A DNA stretch of 64,000 nt, from contig CM043950.1 of the NCBI GenBank assembly GCA_014529385.2, positions 154,732,045 to 154,796,044 of the forward strand, in the 5' to 3' direction. Below the pieces are notes generated by a model, which ran no database searches, was not told the DNA's origin, and saw only the letters and a program-made list of their open reading frames with translations. Both the position numbers and the translations under genes were made by a program. Below, one piece after another: positions 44,826 through 55,124 of the stretch (positions are counted from its first letter, which is position 1; the number at the start of each line of letters is the position of its first letter). The DNA comes from Adiantum capillus-veneris. Its lineage: Eukaryota > Streptophyta > Polypodiopsida > Polypodiales > Pteridaceae.

Positions 44826-45474
44826 TGTAACAAACTACTGACATGTCAACCTATTGAAGAACGGAGCTACCGACCGAGGGGCCTAAACCCTAAGAAGAAC
44901 AAGTAATAGAAGAAGTGTCACAAAGTGATGACATGGTTGCCCGAGAGCAAAAACCCTAACCCTAATTTTTGCCAGAAACCCTAATTGCTAAAACCCTAAT
45001 TTTGGAAACCCTAACCTAAAACCTACAAACCCTAATTTTTGCCAAAAACCCTAACTGCTAAAACCCTAATTCTAAAAACCCTAACCCTAAAACCTGCAAA
45101 CCCTAATTTTGCTGCCAAAAACCCTAAAACTGCAGAAACCCTACCCCTAATCCTAAGGGCAAATTTCCACGTTTTGCGCTGGCTGATGACATGGCAGGCT
45201 GTACGGATTTCCATGATTTACGCTGGGGGTAGCTTTTGGCTTTGCTTTTGGACCAGAAGCTTTTGAGTTTTAAAAGCTTTTTACTGTAACTGCTTTTTAG
45301 GCCAAGGGCCTTTAAATATGAGGCTAGAGCTCATTCTCTAGCATGCTTCTTGATGAAGGTGCAGAGTCTCGAGTACCGGCTTGTACTGTGTTGATGCAAT
45401 ATAAAGAAATACCGAAAGGGGCGCCAAGGTTTGGGGCCAATACTCTATGGGGTGGAATTCCGCCACTCCGTGTC
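44826..45474 (+). repeat. E6 3' LTR, truncated, telo-box rich
   Basis: Matches the 5' LTR to the ccactccgtgtcgc region, then is replaced by E4 LTR sequence. About eleven AAACCCTAA motifs lie at 44885-45140, more than in the 5' LTR. Confidence 0.88.
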
Positions 45475-45628
45475 GCCTTACCATATGTGCAAAGGGAAGA
45501 GAGAGATGCGCGAGATCAAATCATCGCGCTACATAGAGCAAGGGAGAAGGCAAGCTTTCCATTAAAGCTGTGAGCACCTGCACCCAGTACTCACACACTG
45601 TAGCACACACTGTATGTACAAAAATCAG

Positions 45629-45709
<81 letters not shown>

Positions 45710-46071
45710 GCGCCCCCTCCAGGTGACGTGTCCTGCAAGTTACTCTACAACTGCCAAGTATCAAGTTTGTCTCTTTTGAGTTAATTCCCTAGTACCCACC
45801 AACTTATAAGTGTAGTGAGGGGCCTAAATGACTTTGAACTGAGCCTAGACACCCTTTTATTGCTTGGATTCCAGTGTGCCGATTGGCCCGACCAACTAGT
45901 GGTTGCCTGACCTTCGCGACTGCGGGTGAAACTCTTGATCGTCAATCCTTTTACACTAGCCATACAATGTCCGGCCATTTGCAACTTCAAAACGAGGGTC
46001 CCAAAAATTAAACAAAAAACATCGGAAAGAGACTAACAACTCAAGTTAGCAATTGCCACGTCCTCGTGACA
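45475..46071 (-). repeat. E4 5' LTR, last segment
   Basis: Matches about 31400-31936 and ends gtgaca before the duplicated gcagc. Compared with the 3' LTR it has a long (CT)n expansion (about 45620-45706). The linking piece 42453-42474 lies between E5 and E6. About 15 bp of LTR were lost at the E6 right junction. Confidence 0.87.
45620..45706. repeat. (CT)n microsatellite
   Basis: Long CT run in the E4 5' LTR; the other LTR has only ctctctttcttgg at this place, so the expansion postdates insertion. Confidence 0.95.
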
Positions 46072-48064
46072 GCAGCTACCCTCTTAGTGTACTATGGTGC
46101 TGTAGAAAGAGCTAGCATGAGCCGAAGGACCCGAAGCCAAAGTGGTGTGCCATAGGACAGTCCCACAAACAGTGACGCTGACTCTTCAAAGGATGGTCAC
46201 AAGCTGCACATGCTGCGAAAAACCATTGTGTGCTCCCCACTATTGTATCTGTATGTGCATCTAGCCACTGAAACAACATAGACTCGCCGCGGCTGTCTAG
46301 CATCTCGCAACCTCGCTCAAAAGGTTGACAAGAACTCAGTTGTGAGACCCTCCTCCTGCCAATGAGATGCTGCAGCAGGATCTCTCCGTATTGCCAATAT
46401 GTGACGTCCCAGTCGAACAGTGTACTGAGAGAAAGAGACCCTTGGATGGTCGGTTGAGGAGAAAGGGTCCCTTCAAAACCACTCTCGAGGATCCCACTAC
46501 ACTCGTGCCAGTGGACAACTCTCCCAAGCCCAAAGCCTGCAATGGCCTGTCTCAAGAGTTGTTGGGTCAGGATCGATGACACAAGTCCTCCTGCAGATGC
46601 CCACTTCTCCGATCCCCTAAAAAGAACACTCTGCAACTTGTGGAGCCTCTACTGAGACTCCGTGTAGTCGACCCTTGCCCTATATCTCGAAGAACATGGA
46701 GGGTACAATCTCTGAGCACGCTTGAACTGCGATGAGGATCTCCAGTCGCGTGAAGGCTCCCATTCATCTGGGAGATGTTGCCTCTAGAGGTTCAAGCCGC
46801 TCAGCGGGTACTACCTGTGATGTCCTAACACATGCTCTGCACCTCGCTCATGCCCTGTAGCTGGATGCTCTGTAACTCCTCTGGCAAACATGAGAACTGG
46901 AGCTAGTCACCTAGAGTGCGTGCTGGACCCACTGCCATGGGACCTTAAGAAACATGAGGCCTACTACCAACCAAGTGGCCTCTCTGAGTGCTGACCATGG
47001 GTTCCAAACAAGGGGCTGTCTCAAGAGCTTCTCCGTGCACGTAGGCTAGTGTTGCTCCCGGCCTCTCTGCAGCTGCTCCCAAGAGCGAAGCAGGCTCATA
47101 GCAAAACATCCTCCAATCTCCTACTCATACCGACTTTGTGCATCGCTGTAAAGACCCATCTAATGGAAGATCTCCAAGGGCCTCTTGCTTGAGGCACTCG
47201 AGCTCGATGCGGCTGAAGCAAAAAGTCCTTCCAGGGCTCCTCCCCTTTTAGCGGTCCTCTGACAACAAACTTCCCAAGAAGGGCTCTACTCTGATGTGCT
47301 AGGTCTATGATCACGAATCCCCCATGCAAACAAGGTAGAGTGATGACCTACCATGCTACTTTGGCCTGGGCTATATGAATGTCGCGTCGTGACCAAAGAA
47401 AGTTCTTGATCAGCCTCTCTACCTGGCTGATGCAAGAGCTCGAAAAGATCCAATAAGATGTAATGTATGACATAGTAGCCAACAACACTTGGTTGGCCGC
47501 TACAACTCTGCCTGCCAAAGAGAGTCGTGTCGAACTCCAATGAAGCACCTCTGATGGACAAGAGGAGGGGAGAAATCTGTTGCTCAAGAGACAAGTCCAG
47601 GCCAACCTGACAGTCCAAGTAGCGAATTGCAGTCCCTGGGGGAATCCATACAGCCAATCAGGCATAAGAGCACTGCCAACCCAAAAAGCCACTGTCTTTT
47701 TTTAGTTGATGAGTCTGCACAACAAAACGTCTCTAGAGCCTGCTCACACCTGTGCAGGTTGGCCTCCTAGTCCTCCAAGTACAAAGCTGAGTGGTCTGCA
47801 AACTCAGCATCCAGTAGCTCATCGCCCAAAATAGGGAGCGTTGAGCCACGAAAACCAACCTTCTCTAAAATCAAGAATCTGCTCATCACCTTAGCATAGA
47901 ACAGAGAGAGGAAGAGGGCTAGAGGGCAGCCCTGTCCGACCGAGCGTGTGAGCATGAAACGATCGCCTCTACCTCCTGTCAAAAGGACTTGACTGTGTGC
48001 ACTTCTATAGAGAGCTGATACGCAAGACTCTCCTAACTATGTGCACTTCTATAGAGAGCTGACA
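46072..48064 (-). pseudogene. L2 reverse transcriptase and zinc domain
   Basis: Minus strand: an RT block at 47982-47767 where the catalytic FADD reads FADH, then thumb (47692-47348, SQVERLIKNFLW), 47329-47096 and a zinc-binding domain at 46636-46112 (CAACDHPLKSQRHCLWDCP). Numerous stops and frameshifts and the lost catalytic Asp make it dead. It parallels L1 19720-17780. Confidence 0.85.
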
Positions 48065-48210
48065 CGCAGGATTCTCCAGCTGACAAAGTGGCCTCTCGAC
48101 TTCCTCAGCTTAGTCACTTCTTTCTCCAGGAGTCTACCACCCACCTGGCTGCAACGAGGAAGGAGGATCAGTGTCTCCGTCGGGGCGTTGCTTCTTTGCA
48201 GAGGATGTAG
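48065..48210. other. Short unassigned spacer
   Basis: Between the L2 5' end and the Tat-like element. No feature seen. Its last bases (tgtag) are the left target-site flank of the Tat-like element. Confidence 0.5.
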
Positions 48211-49762
48211 TGACGGGAGCAAAGCGAACCCCGACGGCCTCTAAAACACCGGGGACCGAATGGCGCGCCTCGAGCCTATCATGGTAAAGCAAACAGGGGG
48301 CACCACCTAGCTTCAGCGGCTAGGACGCAAACAACACACCACCATAACAAAGTTTTCATCCAAGAGAGATGGATGCTTGGGAGTAATGATGAAGAGGAAA
48401 GGGAATGAGATCAAGTGAGAGAGAGAGAGAGAGAGAGAGAGAGTGAGGGAGGGGGTATAGCGGCTTAGTACTTAGGCACCACAAAAGGATGGCGAATCCG
48501 CACACCCTTCACACATATACAAGCTCACTCCAAAACACAAGACTAGGTGGCGATTCCGCACACCTCACATGGGCAAAACATTGCAAGAAAACATACTCAC
48601 AAAACCTCAAGCTTTATTTAGAGAATTAGGCGATGAAATGGGGAGCATAGGGTAGGGGAATGAGAAGGGAGAGAGTGGTAGAGCACATGGCGGATAGGTG
48701 GGAGTTGATGGCGAAGACTCGCACGAGGATTATGGCCATCATCCTTCATTTAGTTGCCCTTCATCTTCCATAGCCAAGGGTGTAGAGGTCATGCTCAAGA
48801 CAAGCATGGTGATTGCGGTGATGGTGATGGTGTGGGTGTGTGTGTGTGTGCACTAGGCACACACAGTGCATAGTGTGTTCTTTGGTGATGTTGTGTGTTT
48901 TTTGTGTGATGGTGACCCCTCTTTATATAGGGGAGGAGGGGGGAGAAATTTTAGAATTTAGAAATGAAGAAATCATTATCTACATAGGCCATGTGACTGT
49001 AGGCCCCACTTGTCTGGCTGTGTGTATATGTGCCAGAACAGCAGTCTCATGAGAGAGAGACTAAGAGAGAGAGATGGGTTGATGAAAAAAAGTGAGAGGT
49101 GACATGGAGAATAAAGTAATTACAAGAGGGGAGAGAGGGGAGTGTGTTCAGAGGTGAATCTGTGTGCAGATGTGTGTGAACACAAGAAAAATCAGGTAAC
49201 CATCGGGTGGGGATGGGTCTGTGGGCACCTTTTTTAGTGAAACTGAGTGTGTGTGAGTGTGGGGGAGGTTATTTAGCTACAAGACAAGAGACATGGCGCC
49301 CTTTAGAGAGAGGGGGGGGTATTTGGGTCATGGGATATGATAGGAGAGAGAAAGGGGGGGTGGGGTATACTATTTTGGAAGATAGGGTAAGTTGCATGTG
49401 AGTTAGGGTGCATTATTGGTGAGTTAGAATGCATTATTGGTGAGAGGTGGGGTAGCTTGAGGAGAGAGAGAAAGGAGAAAGGACAAGGGGAAGAGAGAGG
49501 GGGATGACCTTTTGAGTGGAGGAGAGGAAAAGGGACACACGACGGGGCAACAGTGAAGAAAAGGAGGCAAGGTGGGGATGGGTTGCCCCGCAGGCATGAG
49601 GTGGCCTATTTTACCTTTCTCATATATTTACATAATCATACTTTATTTTTTTCTTACTTTTTTCCAATGTCTTTTATCACTCCCTCCCTAAGAGGGGGTT
49701 TTCATGGGGTGGGGACGAGAGAAGAGGGGTATGGGAGCTTGGCTTGTGAAAAGCCCCCATCA
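48211..49762 (-). repeat. Tat-like 3' LTR
   Basis: 1552 bp, purine-rich on the plus strand. In element sense it starts tgatgggggc after a purine tract (aaaaggggagggc, minus, about 49766-49778) and ends cccgtca. Versus the right LTR I noted one substitution (near 48952) plus GA and GT repeat-length differences totalling 14 bp. Short ORFs inside it have no recognisable product. Confidence 0.95.
48922..48930 (-). promoter_or_regulatory. Tat-like LTR TATA box (left copy)
   Basis: Minus strand ctatataaa, in the expected place for the LTR promoter; identical in the right LTR at 61815-61823. A GT/CA hairpin lies about 60 bases downstream. Confidence 0.6.
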
Positions 49763-49790
49763 TTAGCCCTCCCCTTTTGGCTAGAGGCAT

Positions 49791-51092
49791 TCATGTCTCT
49801 AGCTCATCTGTTTGATCATTATCGTCGGAGGTGGCGGCTGATGGTGTGTCCTCATCTGGAATGTCAATAGGTGGAGCCTGGTCAAATCGAAGAAAATAAG
49901 GTTTAAGTCGCCAACCATTTACCCTGGTTTTATGGAGCTTTCCATCAGCCTCCATAAGCTGGTAGCTTCCATTGGCATACTTTTTCCTGACGATGAAAGG
50001 ACCTTCCCATCGGAGTAGGAGTTTCTTATCCGGGCGCGTGTCGAAGCGATTGTCGTAGCGGAGCACCAACATTCCTTTCTTCAATTCTTTTTTCCGGAGA
50101 TGCTCGTTAAAGCTAAGCCATCTATGCTCTGCTTGTGCTGCATAATAATTTATTGCTTCTTCTCTGTCCAGCTGCAGTCTTTCCAAGTTGATGATGTGAT
50201 CTCTCAAATGCATGTTGGGCTGTTGAAGCTGGCTTGCCACTACTCTGAGACTTTGTAGTTGCACTTCAATGGGCAAGATTGCTTCCTTACCAAATACTAA
50301 ATGATACGGTGTGAATCCCAAGGATGTACGAAATGAAGTTCTGTAGGCCCATAAAGCTGGTAGTAGATACTTATCCCAGTCTCCAGGATGATTGTTTACC
50401 TGCTTGGTAATAATTTTAGAAACCATTCCATTTACCTTTTCAACTAGGCCATTACATTGAGGGTAATATGGTAAAGAGTGCCTCCTTGTAATGCCCAGTT
50501 TCTGCATTAATTCTCCTACCAAGTCTGCTCTGAAACCTGGCCCTCTATCAGAGATGATCTCTAAAGGTGTGCCAAACCTACAGCATATGTGCTCGTAGAT
50601 AAATTTAGCTACCTCTACCGCTGTGATTCTAGTGGTGGCTGTAGCCTCTGCCCATCTAGTCATGTAGTCGACCCCCATGATAATGTAGAATTTTCCTGAG
50701 TTGGCCCTAGGTAATGGCCCAATGGCATCGATACCCCATTTTTCAAATGGGCCATACGAGAGAATAGGTGTCTGTGGTTCAGGCATAAGTGACCTAGTGC
50801 CGGCCTTTTGACACAACTTACATGTTTTGCACCAGTGGTGTACGTCACGGTTGAGGCTAGGCCATATGAAGCCTGCCTGCAAGATTTTCCTACTTGTTAT
50901 GTCTAGGGCAAAGTGACCACCACAAACCCCGTCGTGACAGTTAGCAATTACTCCCGTGATTTCCTGGGAAAGAGGGGCCTTCCTGAGTATTTGGTCCTTA
51001 CCCTTACAGTACAAACCATCATTGATGAGCCGATACCTTGTGGCCTTCCGCGTCAGCCATTGCTTCTGTCCCTTTGTTAAATCGATGGGCAT
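49791..51092 (-). CDS. Tat-like integrase (433 aa)
   Basis: Intact frame. Zinc finger H53, H60, C88, C91 (NCHDGVCGGH ... CKTCKLCQ); catalytic D122 (WGIDAIGPL), D182 (IISDRGPGF), E218 (NGLVEKVNG); GPY/F module (RWEGPFIVRKKY) near residue 365; acidic tail. Integrates element cDNA in the nucleus. The start ATG lies 16 bases inside the end of the upstream pol frame, shifted by -1, and the same arrangement begins the second copy (62684-63985). Expression could use -1 frameshifting or reinitiation. No chromodomain seen. Confidence 0.93.
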   Translation of the reverse strand: MPIDLTKGQKQWLTRKATRYRLINDGLYCKGKDQILRKAPLSQEITGVIANCHDGVCGGHFALDITSRKILQAGFIWPSLNRDVHHWCKTCKLCQKAGTRSLMPEPQTPILSYGPFEKWGIDAIGPLPRANSGKFYIIMGVDYMTRWAEATATTRITAVEVAKFIYEHICCRFGTPLEIISDRGPGFRADLVGELMQKLGITRRHSLPYYPQCNGLVEKVNGMVSKIITKQVNNHPGDWDKYLLPALWAYRTSFRTSLGFTPYHLVFGKEAILPIEVQLQSLRVVASQLQQPNMHLRDHIINLERLQLDREEAINYYAAQAEHRWLSFNEHLRKKELKKGMLVLRYDNRFDTRPDKKLLLRWEGPFIVRKKYANGSYQLMEADGKLHKTRVNGWRLKPYFLRFDQAPPIDIPDEDTPSAATSDDNDQTDELET

Positions 51093-53908
51093 TCCCCTGT
51101 TTCCAAAAATTGCATGATGTCAGGCAAGGCATCACTTCCTTGAAATAGAGGGAGCTTTAGTTTTATTGCTCCAACCACCACTTCCTGTAGTCTTTCACTT
51201 GCTAGGGCATCTACTTCTTGGTTTTGAGCCCTTGGGATATGGTGTATTTGAACTTCTTCAAACTTACCCAACAAGGTTTTTACACCACTTAAGTGAGTCC
51301 TTAAACTAGGATTATTGCATGTCCATGCTCCATTTACTTGCCTTACCAGAAGTAGATCATCCCCAAATACATTAAGGCATTGTACACCTTGCGAGACGCA
51401 CCATTGTAGACCCTTGGTTAGTGCTGCATACTCAACTTCATTGTTAGAATGTGAATCTAACAATTGGCCCAACGAAAATACCTTTGTCCCTTTGTCATCA
51501 AAGACCACTATGCCTGCAGCTGCTTTGTCGGACGCTCGCTTGTAGGCTCCATCAAAGTAGAGAGAGTATGCTCCTTCCACCATCGGTGGTACTGGAGGTA
51601 ATCGGACTTCTCCTTCCTTAGATTGCTTCTCCTTCCTTTCAAAGACTTGGTAGGTCATGAGTCCCCCCAAACTTGCCCTTGTCGTGCTTTCTACCTGTAC
51701 CGTGTAGTCAAACTCTTGCAAACGAACTAGCCATTTAGTAATTCTAGCAGACACATCCATGTGTTGTACAACATAGGGAAATATTTCATCCGTGGTTAGA
51801 ATCACAAATTGCTTAGGCAGCAAATATGACCTAAACTTTGTAGTTGCAAATCTAAGAGCTAGGACTAAGTGTTCCACATGGGTGAAACCTTTCTCTCCTG
51901 CTGTCATCATTCGACTAGAGAAGTAGATTGGCCTCATGAAAGATGTCATCGTATCCTTTTGGAGTAGCACAGCCCCCAATGAGTCATCACCAACACTTGA
52001 GGTGACATAGAATTTTTCATCCCACTTAGGTGGTGAGATAGTTGGCAGAGTGGCTAAGACCTCCTTTACCTTGTTGTAGTGATGTTCGCTTTCCTCGTCC
52101 CAAGTGAAAGTTGATCTTTGAGTGAGTTGTTGCAGTGGAAGAACAAGTTGTGATAGTAGATGTATGAATCTACTTAAGTACCTCACCTTCTGTAGAAAAG
52201 AGACCAGTTGACGTGCGGTCGTTGGTGAAGGTAGGGCTATGAGTGCGGACACCTTACTTGGGTCGGCATTAATACCTTTTGCTGAAATTTCATGGCCTAG
52301 TAGAATGACTTTACTCTCCCCAATGTGGCATTTATCCACATTTAATTGCCCACCTAGGCTGTGCAACCTGGCCAAACCTTCAGTTACCTTTTCTAAATGT
52401 GAAATACGGGAGCTATATATACAAAAATCATCAATGAACACTCTTATGGATGTTCCAAAGAACGGTTGAAAAACATATGTGACATATCTTTGGAATGTGG
52501 CAGGTGCATTTGTGAGACCAAATGGCATAACCCTGTATGCAAAACAACCCCATGGCGTGATAAAAGTGGTTTTTAGCTGATCTTCCAAGGCTATGCGTAT
52601 TTGAAAGTATCCAGAATAACCATCACAGACGGTATAGCATTCAAAACCCGCTACTTCATTCAGAATTTCATCCAAGAAAGGGAGAGGAAAGTGGTCTCTC
52701 TTTGTAGTTGCATTTAGTGGTTTGTAGTCAACACAGACCCTCCACTTACCATTCTTTTTAGGCGTCACCACCATGGGTGACACCCATTCTGAGTTTTCTA
52801 CAGGATAGATGAATCCCGCCTCCAGCAGTTTCCTTACCTCGGCCAAGAGTGCCTTTTCTTGTATGATCCCCAATTGTCGTAGCTTTTGCACAACTGGTTT
52901 TACCCCTTCCTTCAGCTTAATATGATGTTCCACCACTGTAATGCCTGTGATTCTTTCATAGTTGTCAATGAACAGGTTAGGAAATCCCATCAACATTTGC
53001 AAAAAACTATCTTTCTCCTCAAGTGTTAATTCCATAGGCAACATACCCTTCAACCTACTTCCTCCTAGGCCAGGTGATTTTCTCTCCTCTTCATTGGGTT
53101 TCCCTTTTGGTGATGGATCACCAGTTGTGCTTACCCTTTGTGGATCCTTCATAATGATACCCATCACATCAATGGAACTGTCACTTTCGTCGGTGGATGT
53201 GGTCTCCTCCTCAGAACTGGAAGATTCGCTAGTGGTTTCATCTGCCGATGTTTCCAGATTCATTTGCTTCTGCTTGCCAATCCTCATGTCGTAGTAGATT
53301 GTCTCCCCTTTTTTACCGGTCATGCGTAGAAGGCCAGTACCCCAGTCCTGTTTTGCCTTCATGGCCATCAACCATGGCCTTCCCAAAATTAGTGGATAGC
53401 CCTCCCCCTTAGTAGGCATTACAAAAACATCTACCTCTACCTCAGTGTTGAAAGCTTTGATTTTCACGGCACTTACCACACCCACACACTTTACTTTTGC
53501 GTTGTTTGCCATCTTTGCCTTGCATGGAGAAGGCCTGTCAACCTCGAGCCCTAATCGAAGCATCATAGCTTCGCTCATTACACAGATTTGTGCACCTCCA
53601 TCAATGTAGGTGTTTCCAACCCTCTTTCCTTTTATGTTTACGTCGACAATTGGAAGGATGTCATCCATGTTGCATCCCGAAATTGCTCCAGCTACCTTTG
53701 TTTTGGAGCGTCTTGTACTTACCATTTTAGACCATTGTCGCCTTACTTTTGGTGCAAGATGTAGCAGCTGTGGCCATGTAATCTTCGGTCCTTGCTCTGC
53801 CACATCCAATGTTAGATCATAGGGCTTAGAACTTTCCCCTAGCTGGAAGTCGGTGATGCCCAATTTCCTTCGTGGCCTGGATGGCCTCTTGCTAGTTTCT
53901 CCTCTCAT
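51077..53908 (-). CDS. Tat-like protease, RT, RNase H and second RNase H (943 aa)
   Basis: Open frame. Retropepsin core YIDGGAQICVM near residue 103 (D-G-G) and PLILGRPWL. RT: SPMVVTPKKNGKWRVCVDYK, CDGYSGYFQIR, MPFGLTNAPATFQ, catalytic FIDD near residue 491. First RNase H near residue 630 reads YVTSSVGDDSLGAVLLQ, without the usual first Asp (TDAS). A second, archaeal-type RNase H begins near residue 784 (YFDGAYK, NEVEYAAL, GDDLLLVRQV, QEVDALAS). Upstream coding (to about 54200) continues past a stop near 53925, so the natural start may be further upstream. Confidence 0.93.
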   Translation of the reverse strand: MRGETSKRPSRPRRKLGITDFQLGESSKPYDLTLDVAEQGPKITWPQLLHLAPKVRRQWSKMVSTRRSKTKVAGAISGCNMDDILPIVDVNIKGKRVGNTYIDGGAQICVMSEAMMLRLGLEVDRPSPCKAKMANNAKVKCVGVVSAVKIKAFNTEVEVDVFVMPTKGEGYPLILGRPWLMAMKAKQDWGTGLLRMTGKKGETIYYDMRIGKQKQMNLETSADETTSESSSSEEETTSTDESDSSIDVMGIIMKDPQRVSTTGDPSPKGKPNEEERKSPGLGGSRLKGMLPMELTLEEKDSFLQMLMGFPNLFIDNYERITGITVVEHHIKLKEGVKPVVQKLRQLGIIQEKALLAEVRKLLEAGFIYPVENSEWVSPMVVTPKKNGKWRVCVDYKPLNATTKRDHFPLPFLDEILNEVAGFECYTVCDGYSGYFQIRIALEDQLKTTFITPWGCFAYRVMPFGLTNAPATFQRYVTYVFQPFFGTSIRVFIDDFCIYSSRISHLEKVTEGLARLHSLGGQLNVDKCHIGESKVILLGHEISAKGINADPSKVSALIALPSPTTARQLVSFLQKVRYLSRFIHLLSQLVLPLQQLTQRSTFTWDEESEHHYNKVKEVLATLPTISPPKWDEKFYVTSSVGDDSLGAVLLQKDTMTSFMRPIYFSSRMMTAGEKGFTHVEHLVLALRFATTKFRSYLLPKQFVILTTDEIFPYVVQHMDVSARITKWLVRLQEFDYTVQVESTTRASLGGLMTYQVFERKEKQSKEGEVRLPPVPPMVEGAYSLYFDGAYKRASDKAAAGIVVFDDKGTKVFSLGQLLDSHSNNEVEYAALTKGLQWCVSQGVQCLNVFGDDLLLVRQVNGAWTCNNPSLRTHLSGVKTLLGKFEEVQIHHIPRAQNQEVDALASERLQEVVVGAIKLKLPLFQGSDALPDIMQFLETGECPSI

Positions 53909-54261
53909 GCTTCTCTCATCATCTTATTGTGTATCCTTCTCCCTCCTAGCTCTTTTCACAGTCATGGCCTCAAGTGGTTCTAAAAAGGTTACCTTCTCCT
54001 TACCCTTGTCCCTCTCCTTTGCTCTGGGTGGATCCACTACTACGGCTTTTCCTTTCTCTTCTAGCCTTATGATGTTTACAGGGCGATCAGGTGGTGGGGT
54101 TGGTGGAAGAGGTGGAATGGATGCTTGTAGTGGTGTCTGGGGTGGTCGTAGATTTGTGTTGGTGGGGCTGGTGCTCGGGGTGGGGGTGTTCTTTCTCTAG
54201 GGGGTGACAATTGGTTCCTCCTACCTCCTCTATTATAGTTTTGTCATGGTTTGGGACAGTA

Positions 54262-54534
54262 TTACATACCGTGACCGTCTTCTCCGCAGTTGTAGCAATG
54301 ATACTCCCTGTTTTGTCGTCGTGCTCTTCCAGGGTCTTGATCTCTTTCTTGACTCCTCCCTTGTTGTATTAAGTGGACAGACAAATTCTGCAGTTGGTCA
54401 GTAATATGGGCCAACATATCTTGTTGGTCATCTCTTACCCCAAGAGCCGGTGGTGGTTGTGGAATGGTGGTTGTCGTAGTTGCTGGTCGATGTGATGTTG
54501 CTATTTCTGTTGACTCGGTTTCTTTGGCTTTCAT
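54262..54534 (-). pseudogene. Tat-like gag, C-terminal part with broken zinc knuckle
   Basis: Continues gag after the E7 insertion: KAKETESTEIATSHRP, proline/threonine-rich, then CYNCGEDGHGM followed by TAA. The next codons read YCPKP, so the CCHC knuckle is interrupted one residue before its last pair (C-YN-C-GEDG-H-GM-stop-Y-C). A second stop (TGA) follows shortly. This copy of gag is therefore dead independently of E7. Confidence 0.85.
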
Positions 54535-54535
54535 T

Positions 54536-54762
54536 TGTTACCATATACATGTGGTAGTGATGTGTGTGAACACACTAGGACCGCCGGGGCATTTTTTCCC
54601 TCTTTAGGAGGTTTTTTTCCCCGTGCATTGTATATACGCCCATCACTCTAGGGCTACCTATCTTTCCATTGCACACTAAGTAACACACTTTCTATTGTGT
54701 GCCTTGAGCTTCCTTCGTCTTCTCCAAGCTGTGTGTGTTTCTCTGCAACCCTAATTCCAACA
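54536..54762 (+). repeat. E7 5' LTR
   Basis: 227 bp, with a TATA-like gtatata and ends tg...ca. Four substitutions relative to the 3' LTR (for example ggggcat versus gggccat). Confidence 0.96.
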
Positions 54763-54764
54763 AT

Positions 54765-54776
54765 TGGTATCAGAGC
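54765..54776 (+). other. E7 primer-binding site (initiator tRNA-Met)
   Basis: tggtatcagagc, two bases after the 5' LTR. Confidence 0.95.
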
Positions 54777-55124
54777 AGGTCAGGTCCTCCCGGGCTTAGT
54801 CGCCAGCTGCTCCAGCACACGCCTGCTCACTTTCTCCGATTTCAGTGAGCTTTAGCGAGCGTTCGTAGGTCGACAAATATTTTGGGAGAGCTCAAAGAGC
54901 TTGGTCTGCTCAGAATTTTGATTTGGGCTCATTTCGGCCTCCGTTTCCACTACGGGCAGTACTGCACAGGCTATTTCGTCATTTTGTGTAGATTTTCTGT
55001 CAGTGCCATTTTCTGCATAACAGGTGCCTTATAGTCTTCTACGGTTTGTGCTATATAGCACAAGTTGTTCGCGCTCCATTTCTCCTATTTTCGGGCAGTT
55101 TTCACATCAGGTGCAGCATTTACC

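Larger units (their letters stand above)
42475..45474 (+). mobile_element. E6: non-autonomous LTR element with telo-box LTRs
   Basis: 5' LTR 42475-43198, primer site, 1.6 kb internal region, purine tract (aagaaggggaga, 44814-44825) and a 3' LTR (44826-45474) that lacks its last 70-80 bp. The right end has been deleted together with a little of E4, so no target duplication is found (left flank agccc). The internal region has only gag-like scraps plus hairpin-forming repeats. Same family as E2. Confidence 0.85.
30225..46071 (-). mobile_element. E4: internally deleted chromovirus (Ty3/gypsy), host of E5 and E6
   Basis: The 3' LTR is 30225-31936. The 5' LTR is split into 32834-33984, 42453-42474 and about 45475-46071 by E5 and E6. 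Plus-strand LTR ends are tgaaac...gtgaca, with target duplication gcagc. The internal part is only about 0.9 kb: primer site, a gag start and a chromodomain remnant before the polypurine tract. It is therefore a deletion derivative that depended on other elements. Confidence 0.87.
29637..48064 (-). mobile_element. LINE L2 (same family as L1), split by E4
   Basis: Two minus-strand halves, 29637-30224 (3' end with a nine-base A tail on the minus strand) and 46072-48064, match consecutive parts of L1 (about 17210-17780 and 17780-19760). They join at gcagc, which is duplicated on either side of E4 (30220-30224 and 46072-46076). L2 is 5'-truncated at about 48064. A direct repeat (tgtgcacttctatagagagc) lies at 48000-48060. 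It sits against the copia RT fragment; no target duplication was found. Confidence 0.87.

Noticed and set aside
42598-45160. A true or interstitial telomere tract
   Set aside because: The motifs are dispersed telo-boxes within LTRs, not a continuous CCCTAAA array.
48840-49870. ORFs repeated identically at 48.8-49.9 and 61.7-62.8 kb
   Set aside because: They are the duplicated LTR and the antisense of integrase, not genes.
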